A DNA stretch of 64,000 nt, taken from contig NZ_JAPEMA010000001.1 in assembly GCF_026343185.1 (NCBI RefSeq), positions 2,170,001 through 2,234,000 of the forward strand, written 5' to 3'. Position 1 is the stretch's first letter; every line of letters begins with the position of its first letter. Below the pieces are notes generated by a model. It worked only from the letters and a program-made list of their open reading frames with translations. It was not told the DNA's origin and ran no database searches. The translations under genes were made by a program, and so were the position numbers. Source of the stretch: Streptomyces sp. NBC_00091 (GTDB taxonomy: Bacteria; Actinomycetota; Actinomycetes; Streptomycetales; Streptomycetaceae). Positions 1 through 11,543 of this stretch are shown piece after piece.

Positions 1-2
1 CC

Positions 3-605
3 GCATCGGACGAAGAGCTGCGCAGCGCCGTCTGGCGGCAGGCCGTTGTGGCCGCACAAGAGGAGACCGCCCCGGACGGTGAACCCTGGCGGCTGTTCGC
101 GGTCTGGCTGACACTCCCCCACCTCTACCGAACGGTATGGAGGGCAGCATCGGCCTTCGGAGCCAGTCACGCCGACCTCCAGGCCGAGGCCGTGCTCGCA
201 CTGCTCGAAACCCTGGCAGTCCTCGACCCCGACCAGCCCGCTCCCGGAAGCACTCTGGCCAAGGCTGCGAGCCGCCGGGCATGGGCCCTCGCCCGGCAGT
301 CCGCCAAGGAAACACGCGTCGCGGACATCGCCGCGATCGCGGAAGCCCGTCTCGGACCCGAACCCAGCATCGCGGACCTGGTGCCGGAACACGCCTGGGA
401 GCTGGACATCGACCCCTTGCCCCGCCCGGACGGACTGTGCGCACCACTCCGCTTCACCACCTCGCCCGCCCGGGTCGAAGGCGAGCGGCTGGGTGCGCTG
501 GCCCAGGGACTCGGTCTGCGGGACATCGTCCACCGCGCCCGCCGGCCCGGTGAGGGAACGCTGATCGGAACCCTCTCCCTGCGGCCGGCCGGAGCACACC
601 GATGA
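3..605 (+). CDS. Hypothetical protein, 5' end outside window
   Basis: The frame is open to the left edge, so the annotated start is only the first complete codon. A GTG at 48 could start it, but in-frame codons continue upstream with ordinary coding character, so the true start probably lies outside. The visible part is about 200 residues, helical and Ala-rich. The segment around DLQAEAVLALLE followed by an Arg-rich ASRRAWALARQ stretch looks like the compact helical bundles of small sigma-factor-like regulators of Streptomyces integrated elements; this is a resemblance, not an identification. The stop overlaps the next ATG (ATGA), so it is the first visible gene of a three-gene coupled operon ending with a TIR-like protein. 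No membrane segment or signal peptide is seen. Confidence 0.6.
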   Translation, partial: ASDEELRSAVWRQAVVAAQEETAPDGEPWRLFAVWLTLPHLYRTVWRAASAFGASHADLQAEAVLALLETLAVLDPDQPAPGSTLAKAASRRAWALARQSAKETRVADIAAIAEARLGPEPSIADLVPEHAWELDIDPLPRPDGLCAPLRFTTSPARVEGERLGALAQGLGLRDIVHRARRPGEGTLIGTLSLRPAGAHR

Positions 606-910
606 GCGAGCGCAAAGGTCCCCCGCTGTCGTTCGCGGAAGCCTTCGACCTCCCCCTGACGATGGATCTGCGTACCGCCGCCCGTGCCTTCGGGGTGTGC
701 CCCGGAACCGCGTACAAGCAGATCCGTCTCGGCAGGTTCCCCTGCCCCGTGCTTCGCCTCGGCCACCGCTACCGCATCCCCACCGCCTGGGTCCTGCGTG
801 CCCTGGGGATCGAGGAGAGGCCCATCTACGCCGTCGACCTGGAAGCGGGCGCCGACCACGCCGCCCGCTCGGAGAATCCCGCCACCCACGAAAGGGAGTA
901 CCGCTCATGA
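602..910 (+). CDS. Small helix-turn-helix DNA-binding protein (excisionase/BldC-like)
   Basis: A 102-residue protein starting at the ATG that overlaps the upstream stop. Residues 20-65 (TMDLRTAARAFGVCPGTAYK, then a basic wing ending in YRIPTAWVLRALG) match the winged MerR/excisionase-type helix-turn-helix used by BldC-like proteins and Xis factors: helix, turn, recognition helix with K/R residues, then a short wing leading into an RIP-W stretch. The rest is acidic and probably disordered. Its own stop overlaps the next ATG, so the three genes are translationally coupled. I infer a role as regulator of the operon or recombination directionality factor of an element extending left of the window; the sequence does not decide between these. 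Confidence 0.75.
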   Translation: MSERKGPPLSFAEAFDLPLTMDLRTAARAFGVCPGTAYKQIRLGRFPCPVLRLGHRYRIPTAWVLRALGIEERPIYAVDLEAGADHAARSENPATHEREYRS

Positions 911-2037
911 GCACCATGACCGAGGCGGCCTCAGCCGCATCCGAGGGCGCCGGCGCCCTCCGCAGCTGCTTCGTCATCGGCCCGATCGGCGACGATCTCG
1001 CCGATCACGGCACCCCGGCAGCCGAGGCGTACGAGAACGCTCTCGAGGTGTTCGAGAAGGTGATCCGCCCGGCGTGCGAGCGCTTCGGGATCAACCCCGT
1101 CCGGGCTGATCAGATCGTCCGTGCAGGAGAGATCGCCGAGCAGATCTACGTCCGCCTGCGGGACGACGACCTCGTCATCGCCGACGTGAGCCACGGCAAC
1201 CCCAACGTCATGTACGAGCTGGGCCTGCGCCACGGCGCCGGCAGGCCCGTCATCCAGCTCGGGGAACGCGGCCAGCTGCCCTTCGACATCTCCTCGTTCC
1301 GCACCATCCGGTTCAACCGCCGCGAACGGAGCGGCCTCATCGATGCACGCAAGGCCCTGGAGAAGGCCCTGGACGAAGGGATCCACAACGGCTTCGACCT
1401 GTCCGCCCCCGCCAGGATCATGCGCGGGATGCAGGCAGCCACCCCGGCCCAGGGAGAGCCGGATGACGAGACCGACCCGGCGGGTGACGAGGCCCCGGGC
1501 CTGATCGACCGCTTCGTCGCGATCGAGGAACAGATGGACGCCCTCAACGAAGACACGAACGCGATGAGTGAGGCGCTGGAGCGCATCATGCAGGCCACCC
1601 AGGAGTGTGCCCCGGCCATGGAACGGGCCAACCAGCCGGGCTTCCCCCTCAGCGCCCGCCTGCCACTGCTGGTCCAGTACGCATCCGCCCTCAGCGGTCC
1701 GGCCAGCGACCTGAAGGACAGCGCGAGGCGCTTCGCCGAGAGGATGGCCGACGTCGACACCGCTGTGCACTCCGCACTGGACTTCCACGAGTCCACCCCC
1801 GCGGATGAGCGCAGTGAAGGTGAGAACGAGTTCGTGAGCGGACTACTGGGCACGGCTGAGGGAACGCGCGGGGCCATGGAAGGCATCACGGCCTTCGGCA
1901 CGGCGATCAACTCGATGATCGGTATGAGCCGGGAGCTGCGCGTCCCGGGCAAGGACATCGCCGCCGCGCTCAAGCTCGTCAGCGGCGTCATCACACGCAT
2001 CGACACCTGGGAGCAGCGCGCCCGCGCCCTGTCCTAG
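907..2037 (+). CDS. TIR/nucleoside deoxyribosyltransferase-like protein with helical C-terminal domain
   Basis: 376 residues. The ATG at 907 is preceded by an AAAGGGAG ribosome site and overlaps the upstream TGA. Residues 20-150 form the Rossmann-like fold seen in TIR-like and nucleoside 2-deoxyribosyltransferase-like conflict proteins: strand CFVIGPIGD (21-29), then ADVSHGNPNVMYELGL (92-107) and PFDISSFRTI (about 125-134). The YELG glutamate (E104) sits where these families carry the catalytic Glu attacking the N-glycosidic bond of NAD or nucleosides. The C-terminal 200 residues are helical, with coiled-coil character around 210-260, and could be a sensor or oligomerisation part. Known relatives act in anti-phage or plasmid contexts. 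Function as an NAD/nucleotide hydrolase is inferred; the fold assignment is fairly safe. Confidence 0.75.
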   Translation: MSTMTEAASAASEGAGALRSCFVIGPIGDDLADHGTPAAEAYENALEVFEKVIRPACERFGINPVRADQIVRAGEIAEQIYVRLRDDDLVIADVSHGNPNVMYELGLRHGAGRPVIQLGERGQLPFDISSFRTIRFNRRERSGLIDARKALEKALDEGIHNGFDLSAPARIMRGMQAATPAQGEPDDETDPAGDEAPGLIDRFVAIEEQMDALNEDTNAMSEALERIMQATQECAPAMERANQPGFPLSARLPLLVQYASALSGPASDLKDSARRFAERMADVDTAVHSALDFHESTPADERSEGENEFVSGLLGTAEGTRGAMEGITAFGTAINSMIGMSRELRVPGKDIAAALKLVSGVITRIDTWEQRARALS

Positions 2038-2049
2038 ACGGTCCGCTGT

Positions 2050-2080
2050 GGGGTCCCGGCCACTGGATGGCCCGGGCCCC
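2050..2080 (+). terminator. Hairpin terminator after TIR-like operon
   Basis: GGGGTCCCGGCCA pairs with TGGCCCGGGCCCC across a 5-nt loop, with one mismatch and one wobble pair. It begins 12 bases after the stop of the TIR-like gene. There is no T-run, as usual in Streptomyces. Confidence 0.6.
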
Positions 2081-2317
2081 ACCCACTCATTCCCGCCATC
2101 GCCGACAACATCTGCACGGGCGAAGGCGAATGAGGCCGGTGCCCAGCTACGCATGAGGGCGACAGGGCCCAGGAAGCAAAACCGGCAGAGACGGTTCCGG
2201 CCGTACGCCCGGAAGCCCGCGAAGCAGCCCCTGCGCCGCGCCGATACTGGGGGCTCCGCCCGCGCAGCCACCGCATCCGAGCCCCTCCACGCCACCCGAC
2301 GACGAGGACGGTCCGCC

Positions 2318-3943
2318 GTGAACCACGCTGCCCCAGACGCCTTCACCTCCCTCTACCCCGAGCTCGACGCCGGCGCCCTCACCGCCTTCGCCGCCGCCCT
2401 GGAGAGCGGCGACCTCACCGGCCTGCCGCCCGCGCGCGCCGCCGGGGCGCAGGCCGTACGGGCCGCGGCCGTCTTCACCCGGGGCAAGGTGACCGGCGCC
2501 TGCGGGGACCTCCTCGACGCCGCGCTCTGGCGGCACACCGGGCCCGGCCCCCGGCCGGCGGTGGTGATGCCCTCGCCGTGGACCGACCTCGGCTGGACCG
2601 CGTACGTCGTCCAGGCCGCGGCCTTCGCGGCGCGCGGCTACGACGTCCTCGCCTACACCGCCCGCGGGTTGGGCCGCTCCGAGGGCCAGGCCGACTTCGC
2701 CGGGCCGCTGGACGTCGCCGACGGCAGACGGGCCCTGGACCACCTCCTGGAGCGCACCGCCGGCCCGGTCACCAGGATCGGCTTCCTCGGCGTCTCCTAC
2801 GGCTCCGGCATCGGCCAGCTCGTCGCCGCGCACGACCCCCGGGTCGACGCGGTCGCCGCGCTCAGCACCTGGGGCGACCTCGGCGAGGTCCTCCGTGAGA
2901 ACTCCACCCGCCGCGCCGCCGCCGTACAGGCCCTCCTCACGACGGCCGGCCGGGCCCACCTGACCCCGGAGACGGAGCGCGCACTGGAGAACGTCCTGGC
3001 CAACCGGGACACCGAAGGGAGCCTGCGGTGGGCCCAGCAGCGCTCACCCTTCACCCACGTCAAGGAGCTCAACCGCCGCCGGGTGCCGGTCTTCTTCTCC
3101 CACGCCTGGCACGAGACGCTCTTCCCCGCCAACCAGACGCTGCGGCTGTTCGACGAACTCACCGGCCCCAAGCGCCTCGACCTGTCCATCGGCGACCACG
3201 GCGGCCCCGAGGCCACGGGCCTGCTGGGACTGCCGAACCGGATCTGGACGGACGCCCACCGCTGGTTCGACCACCACCTGCGCGGCGCCGCCAACGGCAT
3301 CGACGCCGAGGGCCAGGTGCTCTCCGAGGTGATGTGGACCCGCGCCCTCGAACCCGCCCCCACCTGGCCCTCCCTCACCCGGCACGTCCGCCGGCTGCAC
3401 CTCACCGGCCACGGGGAACTGGCCGAGGAACCCGAAGCCGGCTGGACGGCGGGCGTGCTGTGCGGGGTGGACACCCCGGCCGCCGTCGCCGACGCGATCG
3501 TGGCCTCCGGGTACGCGGAGATGGCCGGCCGCCCGAAGACCTACCCGGCGGGCGCCATCGACCCCACGGTGACGGCCGCCTGGGCCGCGGCCCCCGCCGA
3601 AGACACCATCCGCGTACGGGGCATCCCGCGCCTGCGCGTCACGTACCGCGCCGCGAACTCCGGCTCCACCTTCGTCGCGTACCTGCTGGACCTCGCCCCG
3701 GACGGCTCGGCGCGCCTGATCACGCACGCCCCGTTCAGCGACCTCGACGCCCCGCCGGACAGCCTGATCAGCGCGGACATCGACCTCCAGGCCACGGCGT
3801 ACGACATCCCGCGCGGCCACCGCACCCTGCTGGTCGCGACCGCCCGCGACCCCTTCTACGGCGACGCCAACCTGCCCCGCGCCACGCTGGCGTTCACCTC
3901 GCCGGAGCCGACGCCGTCTTATGTGGAGCTGCCGCTGGGGTGA
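2318..3943 (+). CDS. CocE/NonD family serine hydrolase (X-Pro dipeptidyl-peptidase-like)
   Basis: 541 residues from the GTG at 2318, preceded by GACGAGGACGG. The open frame extends further left, but that part has no coding character and overlaps the terminator at 2050. The alpha/beta-hydrolase core shows the nucleophile elbow GVSYGS with Ser160, a GxGxSEG turn (117-123) that often follows the oxyanion strand, and a late GDHGG that can supply His. The C-terminal 180 residues look like the beta-jelly-roll of PepX_C proteins (IPRLRVTYRAANSG, then an AYLLDLAPDGSARLI strand pair). Family members cleave acyl or X-Pro bonds, but the substrate cannot be read here. No signal peptide is seen, so it is probably cytoplasmic. 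It has its own transcription unit. Confidence 0.85.
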   Translation: MNHAAPDAFTSLYPELDAGALTAFAAALESGDLTGLPPARAAGAQAVRAAAVFTRGKVTGACGDLLDAALWRHTGPGPRPAVVMPSPWTDLGWTAYVVQAAAFAARGYDVLAYTARGLGRSEGQADFAGPLDVADGRRALDHLLERTAGPVTRIGFLGVSYGSGIGQLVAAHDPRVDAVAALSTWGDLGEVLRENSTRRAAAVQALLTTAGRAHLTPETERALENVLANRDTEGSLRWAQQRSPFTHVKELNRRRVPVFFSHAWHETLFPANQTLRLFDELTGPKRLDLSIGDHGGPEATGLLGLPNRIWTDAHRWFDHHLRGAANGIDAEGQVLSEVMWTRALEPAPTWPSLTRHVRRLHLTGHGELAEEPEAGWTAGVLCGVDTPAAVADAIVASGYAEMAGRPKTYPAGAIDPTVTAAWAAAPAEDTIRVRGIPRLRVTYRAANSGSTFVAYLLDLAPDGSARLITHAPFSDLDAPPDSLISADIDLQATAYDIPRGHRTLLVATARDPFYGDANLPRATLAFTSPEPTPSYVELPLG

Positions 3944-3970
3944 GGGCGGGGGAGGTCATGTACGGCCGAT

Positions 3971-4001
3971 TTAGACAAGCGTATTGCACAGCCGTATAGA
4001 T
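3971..4001 (+). promoter_or_regulatory. Candidate promoter of the alpha/beta hydrolase gene
   Basis: TTAGAC at 3971 and TATAGA at 3995 with an 18-bp spacer, about 65 bp before the start codon. The stretch is AT-rich compared with its surroundings. Assignment is by consensus only. Confidence 0.45.
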
Positions 4002-4066
4002 CCCCGTAGGGTTCCCCATGTCACGTCACGTCAGGCGCTGGGACCGAGGGCCAAAGGGGATCCACC

Positions 4067-4849
4067 ATGAACACCGCCACCCGCTCCGAACTGACCATCG
4101 ACGGCCGCCGGTTGTCCTACCTCGACTTCGGCGGCACCGGCCGGCCGCTGGTCGCCCTGCACGGCCACCTCTCCGAGGGCGCCACGTTCGCCGAACTCGC
4201 CCGGGCCCTGGACCCCGAATGGCGGCTGATCGCCCCCGACCAGCGCGGCCAGGGCGAGTCCGACCGTGCCGCCGACTACTCGCGGGAGGGCTACCTCTCC
4301 GACATCGAGGCCCTGCTGGACCACCTGGAGCTGGAGCGCGTCGTCCTGCTCGGCCACTCCCTCGGCGCCATCAACGCCTACCAGTTCGCCGCCCGTCACC
4401 CCGAGCGCGTCAGCGCACTCGTCAACGCCGAGGGCCCGGCCGCGTTCGGCCTCGACGGCCCGAACCCCCTGGGCTTCCTGCTGGAGCTGCCCCACGAGGC
4501 TCCGACCCGCGAGGCGCTGGTCGCGGGCCTCGGCCCGGCCGCGCCGTACTTCGCCGACCGGCTGCGGGAGAACGCCGACGGCAGCTGGCGCCTGCCCTTC
4601 CACCCCCGGGACATGTACGACTCCGAGCACCACGTCCACGGCGACCACTGGGCCGACTGGACGGCCACCACCTGCCCGGCCCTGCTCGTCCACGGCACCA
4701 AGGGCGTCATCCCGGCCGGCCAGGCCCACGCGATGGCGGAACGCCGCCCCCACACCACCGCGACCGAACTCGACACCGACCACTTCATCCACACCGCAGC
4801 CCCGGACGCCTTCGCGGCGACGGTGGGAGGGTTCCTGGCGGGGGTGTGA
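4067..4849 (+). CDS. Alpha/beta-fold hydrolase
   Basis: 260 residues from the ATG at 4067, with AAAGGGGA just upstream. It is a typical small alpha/beta hydrolase: HGHLSEG oxyanion loop (32-38), DQRGQGESD (58-66), nucleophile elbow GHSLGA with Ser98, an acidic residue near the TKG strand (about 210), and catalytic His in TDHFIH (about 240). The length fits epoxide-hydrolase or lactonase-like enzymes. No lid insertion large enough for a lipase and no secretion signal are visible. The substrate is unknown. The gene stands alone and is followed directly by repeat module A, whose 13-bp hairpin may terminate it. Confidence 0.85.
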   Translation: MNTATRSELTIDGRRLSYLDFGGTGRPLVALHGHLSEGATFAELARALDPEWRLIAPDQRGQGESDRAADYSREGYLSDIEALLDHLELERVVLLGHSLGAINAYQFAARHPERVSALVNAEGPAAFGLDGPNPLGFLLELPHEAPTREALVAGLGPAAPYFADRLRENADGSWRLPFHPRDMYDSEHHVHGDHWADWTATTCPALLVHGTKGVIPAGQAHAMAERRPHTTATELDTDHFIHTAAPDAFAATVGGFLAGV

Positions 4850-4854
4850 GGGGG

Positions 4855-4957
4855 GGCGGGAAGCGAGGAGGCGCGTCAGATCGCTACGCGCTTCTCGTAT
4901 CTCAGCGGCTGGCCGCCGTCTGGGGCTGATAGGTGCACCAGACGGCGGCCGGATCGC
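4855..4957 (-). repeat. Repeat module A (reverse), with 13-bp hairpin
   Basis: These 103 bp match 42403-42505 at 102 positions, 37.5 kb away. The module contains GCGCGTCAG-ATCGCTACGCGC, a CTCAGCGGCTGG segment, and the perfect hairpin GGCCGCCGTCTGG / CCAGACGGCGGCC (4911-4923 with 4938-4950). It ends 12 bp beyond the nadE stop codon; the other copy ends 13 bp beyond the glycosyltransferase stop. It could act as a shared terminator between the converging genes. Confidence 0.85.
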
Positions 4958-4969
4958 CTTGCGGGCGCG

Positions 4970-5800
4970 TCAGGGGGCGATGGGCAGCTGGCGCTTGTGG
5001 TCGGTGAGGCGGAAGCGGCTGACGATCGTTTCGAAGGCGCGCTCGTCCACCGGCTTGCCTTCCAGGAAGTCGTCGATGTCGTCGTACGTGACGCCGAGGG
5101 CGTCCTCGTCTGCCTTGCCCGGGTCGAGGGTCTCCAGGTCGGCCGTCGGGGTCTTCCACACCAGCTCGGCGGGCGCACCCAGCGCGTCCGCGACGGCGCG
5201 CACCCGGCGCTTGGTCAGGCCGGTCAGCGGGACCACGTCCGCTGCCCCGTCGCCGAACTTGGTGAAGAAGCCGGACACCGCCTCGGCCGCGTGGTCGGTA
5301 CCGACCACCAGACCGGCATACGCACCGGCCACCGCGTACTGGGCGATCATGCGCTGGCGGGCCTTGATGTTGCCGTTCACGAAGTCCTGGTGGTGGGCGT
5401 CGCGGAAGCTCACACCTGCGGCCACCGACGCCTCGAGCGCCGCGTCGCTCGCGGGCTTGATGTCCACGGTCAGCACGTGGTCGGCCTGGATGAAGGACAG
5501 CGCGAGCTGCGCGTCGTGCTCGTCGGCCTGGATGCCGTAGGGCAGCCGCATCGCATAGAACTGCGCCTCGTGCCCCGCCGCACGGGCCCGCTCGACGGCG
5601 AGCTGGCACAGCCGGCCCGTGGTGGTCGAGTCGACACCACCGCTGATGCCGAGTACGAGGGACCGCAGACCCGTGGAGGTCAGCCGCTCGGCGAGGAAGG
5701 CCACCCGGCGCTCGATCTCCCGCTCGGCCTCGAAGGTCTCGGCGACCTGGAGTTCCTGGGCGATCTCCTGCTGCAGGGCGATGGACGCCGACTCGCTCAC
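4970..5800 (-). CDS. nadE: NAD+ synthetase, ammonia-dependent
   Basis: 276 residues; GTG start at 5800 with AAGGAGC upstream. It catalyses the last step of NAD synthesis, adenylating deamido-NAD and amidating it with ammonia. The PP-loop SGGVDS (53-58), the TDHAAE stretch binding the adenylate, FFTKFGDG and the LTKRRVRAVADALG helix are all NadE landmarks. At 276 residues it is the short form without a glutaminase domain, so it uses free ammonia. It is flanked on both sides by copies of repeat module A (one at the 3' end; two plus a degenerate one and module B upstream), the same layout seen around the glycosyltransferase at 42.5-43.7 kb. Confidence 0.97.
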   Translation of the reverse strand: MSESASIALQQEIAQELQVAETFEAEREIERRVAFLAERLTSTGLRSLVLGISGGVDSTTTGRLCQLAVERARAAGHEAQFYAMRLPYGIQADEHDAQLALSFIQADHVLTVDIKPASDAALEASVAAGVSFRDAHHQDFVNGNIKARQRMIAQYAVAGAYAGLVVGTDHAAEAVSGFFTKFGDGAADVVPLTGLTKRRVRAVADALGAPAELVWKTPTADLETLDPGKADEDALGVTYDDIDDFLEGKPVDERAFETIVSRFRLTDHKRQLPIAP

Positions 5801-5851
5801 GTCTGCTCCTTGTTCCGGTTCACGATGTGCCGCCCACCCTAGCCCGCGCCA

Positions 5852-5898
5852 CCTACCAGCCCCCAGACAGCGAGATGGAGGAAGCGCGCAGCCATCTG
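5852..5898 (+). repeat. Degenerate repeat module A
   Basis: The sequence runs like module A (ACCAGCCCCCAGACAGCGAG, then GGAAGCGCGCAGCCATCTG) but has lost several stem bases. It looks like an older, decayed copy between nadE and the intact copies. Confidence 0.5.
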
Positions 5899-5928
5899 TA
5901 GTGCCCAGATACTCCCCACGCCGTGCTG

Positions 5929-6007
5929 GTCACCTTGTGATGCACCTATCAGCCCAAGACGGCCAGCAGGCGCTGAGATATGAGGAGCGCGTAGCGATCT
6001 GACGCGC
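5929..6007 (+). repeat. Repeat module A (forward)
   Basis: Begins with a GTCACC...GTGATGCACC palindrome-like edge, then ATCAGCCCAAGACGG, CGCTGAGATATGAG and the GCGCGT-AGCGATCTG-ACGCGC stem-loop. It lies 128 bp upstream of the nadE start. Confidence 0.85.
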
Positions 6008-6030
6008 CCATGCGCTCCTCCCGCCGCCCT

Positions 6031-6110
6031 GGTCACCATTTGGTGCAGGTATCAGCCCCAGACGGCCGCCGGACGCTGAGAAATGAGAAGCGCGTAGCGA
6101 TCTGACGCGC
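6031..6110 (+). repeat. Repeat module A (forward), joined to module B
   Basis: Has the CACCATTTGGTG palindrome, ATCAGCCCCAGACGGCCGCC, CGCTGAG and the GCGCGT/ACGCGC stem. It abuts module B with no gap. Confidence 0.85.
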
Positions 6111-6387
6111 CCCCGGGCCCCCGGCCCTGGGCCCTCCCTGGACGGGCCCGGATGCCCGGCGTGGCAAGGAGAAGCCTCTCGCCTCATCCCGGACGAGGCC
6201 GCTCCTCCCCTCCTGCCCCGTGACCGTTCTTTTGGGGGCTTCCCGGCAGTCTTTCGGCTTTCCGGGGCGGGACGGGCCGTCAAGGGTGGCCGAAGGCCAT
6301 CGCGAAGCGACGCGACGAAGGAGCGCCCTTGACGGGCGGGCCCGACACGGAAGGACGATGGGACTGACGGGAAACCCCCAAACCGTC
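6111..6387 (+). repeat. Repeat module B (forward) with 55-nt cloverleaf-like core
   Basis: This roughly 277-bp unit also occurs at 41935-42212 (reverse) and 44054-44329 (forward). The core, 6279-6333, is identical in all three. It consists of an outer stem GTCAAGGG/CCCTTGAC enclosing three adjacent hairpins: TGGCC-GAA-GGCCA, TCGC-GAA-GCGA and CGC-(9 nt)-GCG, with no unpaired base between them. An open frame (from 6220) runs through it but is probably incidental. Confidence 0.85.
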
Positions 6388-6414
6388 CCTGAGGCCGCCC
6401 AGGTGAAACCCCCC

Positions 6415-7344
6415 TCACCCCGCCGTCTGGGAGCGGACCGCGCCCATGCTGGCCGCGATCACCAGGGCGATCGCGAGCGCGTCGGGCCACGACATCGCCT
6501 GCCCCAGGATCAGGAAGCCGGCGGTCGCCGCGATGGCCGGTTCCAGGCTCATCAGGATCGCGAAGGTCGGGGCCGGGAGCCGGCGCAGGGCGAGCAGCTC
6601 CAGCGTGTACGGAAGCACCGACGACAGCACCGCCACCCCGAGGCCCAGCGCCAGCGTGCCCGGGACGAGGAGGGCGGAGCCCGCCTCCCTCACGCCCAGC
6701 GGGAGCGAGATGACCGCGGCCACCGCCATCGCCAGGGCCAGGCCGTCCGCCTGCGGGAAGCGGCGGCCGGTGCGGGCGCTGAAGACGATGTACGCGGCCC
6801 ACATCGCACCGGCCCCCACCGCGAAGGCCGCGCCCAGCGGGTCGAGGCCGCCGAGGCCTCCGCCGCCGTGGCCGGCCAGCAGAGCGACACCGGCCAGGGC
6901 GAGGCCGGCCCACAGGAGGTTCACCAGGCGGCGGGAGACGATCACGGACAGGGCCAGCGGGCCGAGCACCTCCAGGGTCACGGCGGGGCCCAACGGGATG
7001 CGGTCGATGGCCTGGTAGAAGAGGCCGTTCATGCCGGCCATGGCGACGCCGAAGGCGACGACCGTGCCCCAGTCGGCGCGGCTGTAGCCGCGCACCTTGG
7101 GCCGGCACAGGAGCAGCAGTACCACCGCGGCGGCCGCGAGTCGCAGGGTGACCACGCCCGCCGCGCCCACCCGGGGCATGACCATCACCGCGAGGGCAGC
7201 TCCGAACTGCACCGAGACCCCGGCCGAGACCACCAGCGCGACCGGCCCGAACCGGGCCCCCCGGGCGGGGACGGGGGTGGGGGCGGGGGCCGGAGCGGCA
7301 GCGGTGGGCGTCGGGGACGAGGAGGCGGGTGCGGGTGCGGGCAT
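6415..7344 (-). CDS. EamA/DMT-superfamily exporter (RhtA-like)
   Basis: About 309 residues from the ATG at 7344; a TTG one codon earlier is possible. After a 30-residue Ala/Pro-rich cytoplasmic tail there are ten hydrophobic helices in two repeats of five, the EamA arrangement. The second repeat contains SSVLPYTLELLALRRLPA and FAILMSLEPAIAA, typical of the RhtA-type threonine/homoserine exporter branch. Substrate assignment to amino acids is therefore plausible but unproven. The gene is monocistronic; its 3' end lies 28 bp from repeat module B and its 5' end faces away from the FAD/Fe-S gene on the same strand. Confidence 0.85.
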   Translation of the reverse strand: MPAPAPASSSPTPTAAAPAPAPTPVPARGARFGPVALVVSAGVSVQFGAALAVMVMPRVGAAGVVTLRLAAAAVVLLLLCRPKVRGYSRADWGTVVAFGVAMAGMNGLFYQAIDRIPLGPAVTLEVLGPLALSVIVSRRLVNLLWAGLALAGVALLAGHGGGGLGGLDPLGAAFAVGAGAMWAAYIVFSARTGRRFPQADGLALAMAVAAVISLPLGVREAGSALLVPGTLALGLGVAVLSSVLPYTLELLALRRLPAPTFAILMSLEPAIAATAGFLILGQAMSWPDALAIALVIAASMGAVRSQTAG

Positions 7345-7391
7345 CAATCCAGACTAAGGGGTGCGTAAGGACCGTCCCGGCGTGTTTTGCC

Positions 7392-11365
<3,974 letters not shown>

Positions 11366-11381
11366 CCGCTGCGCTCTGAGA

Positions 11382-11420
11382 CAGGAGTCCCCGGTGCCTT
11401 GCCTGCGCCGGGGACTCCTG
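11382..11420 (+). terminator. serC terminator
   Basis: A perfect 13-bp stem, CAGGAGTCCCCGG with CCGGGGACTCCTG, and a 13-nt loop, starting 17 bp after the serC stop. Confidence 0.85.
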
Positions 11421-11543
11421 CCGTTTCCGGCAGGGCCTCGGCCCTCGCCGTCGTCGTGTTCGCCCACCTCACGGGCAGGGCGTAGGCCCCCACGCGATAC
11501 CTTCAGCACTCCTGCAAGACAGCACAGACGTGGAGGCACCGGC

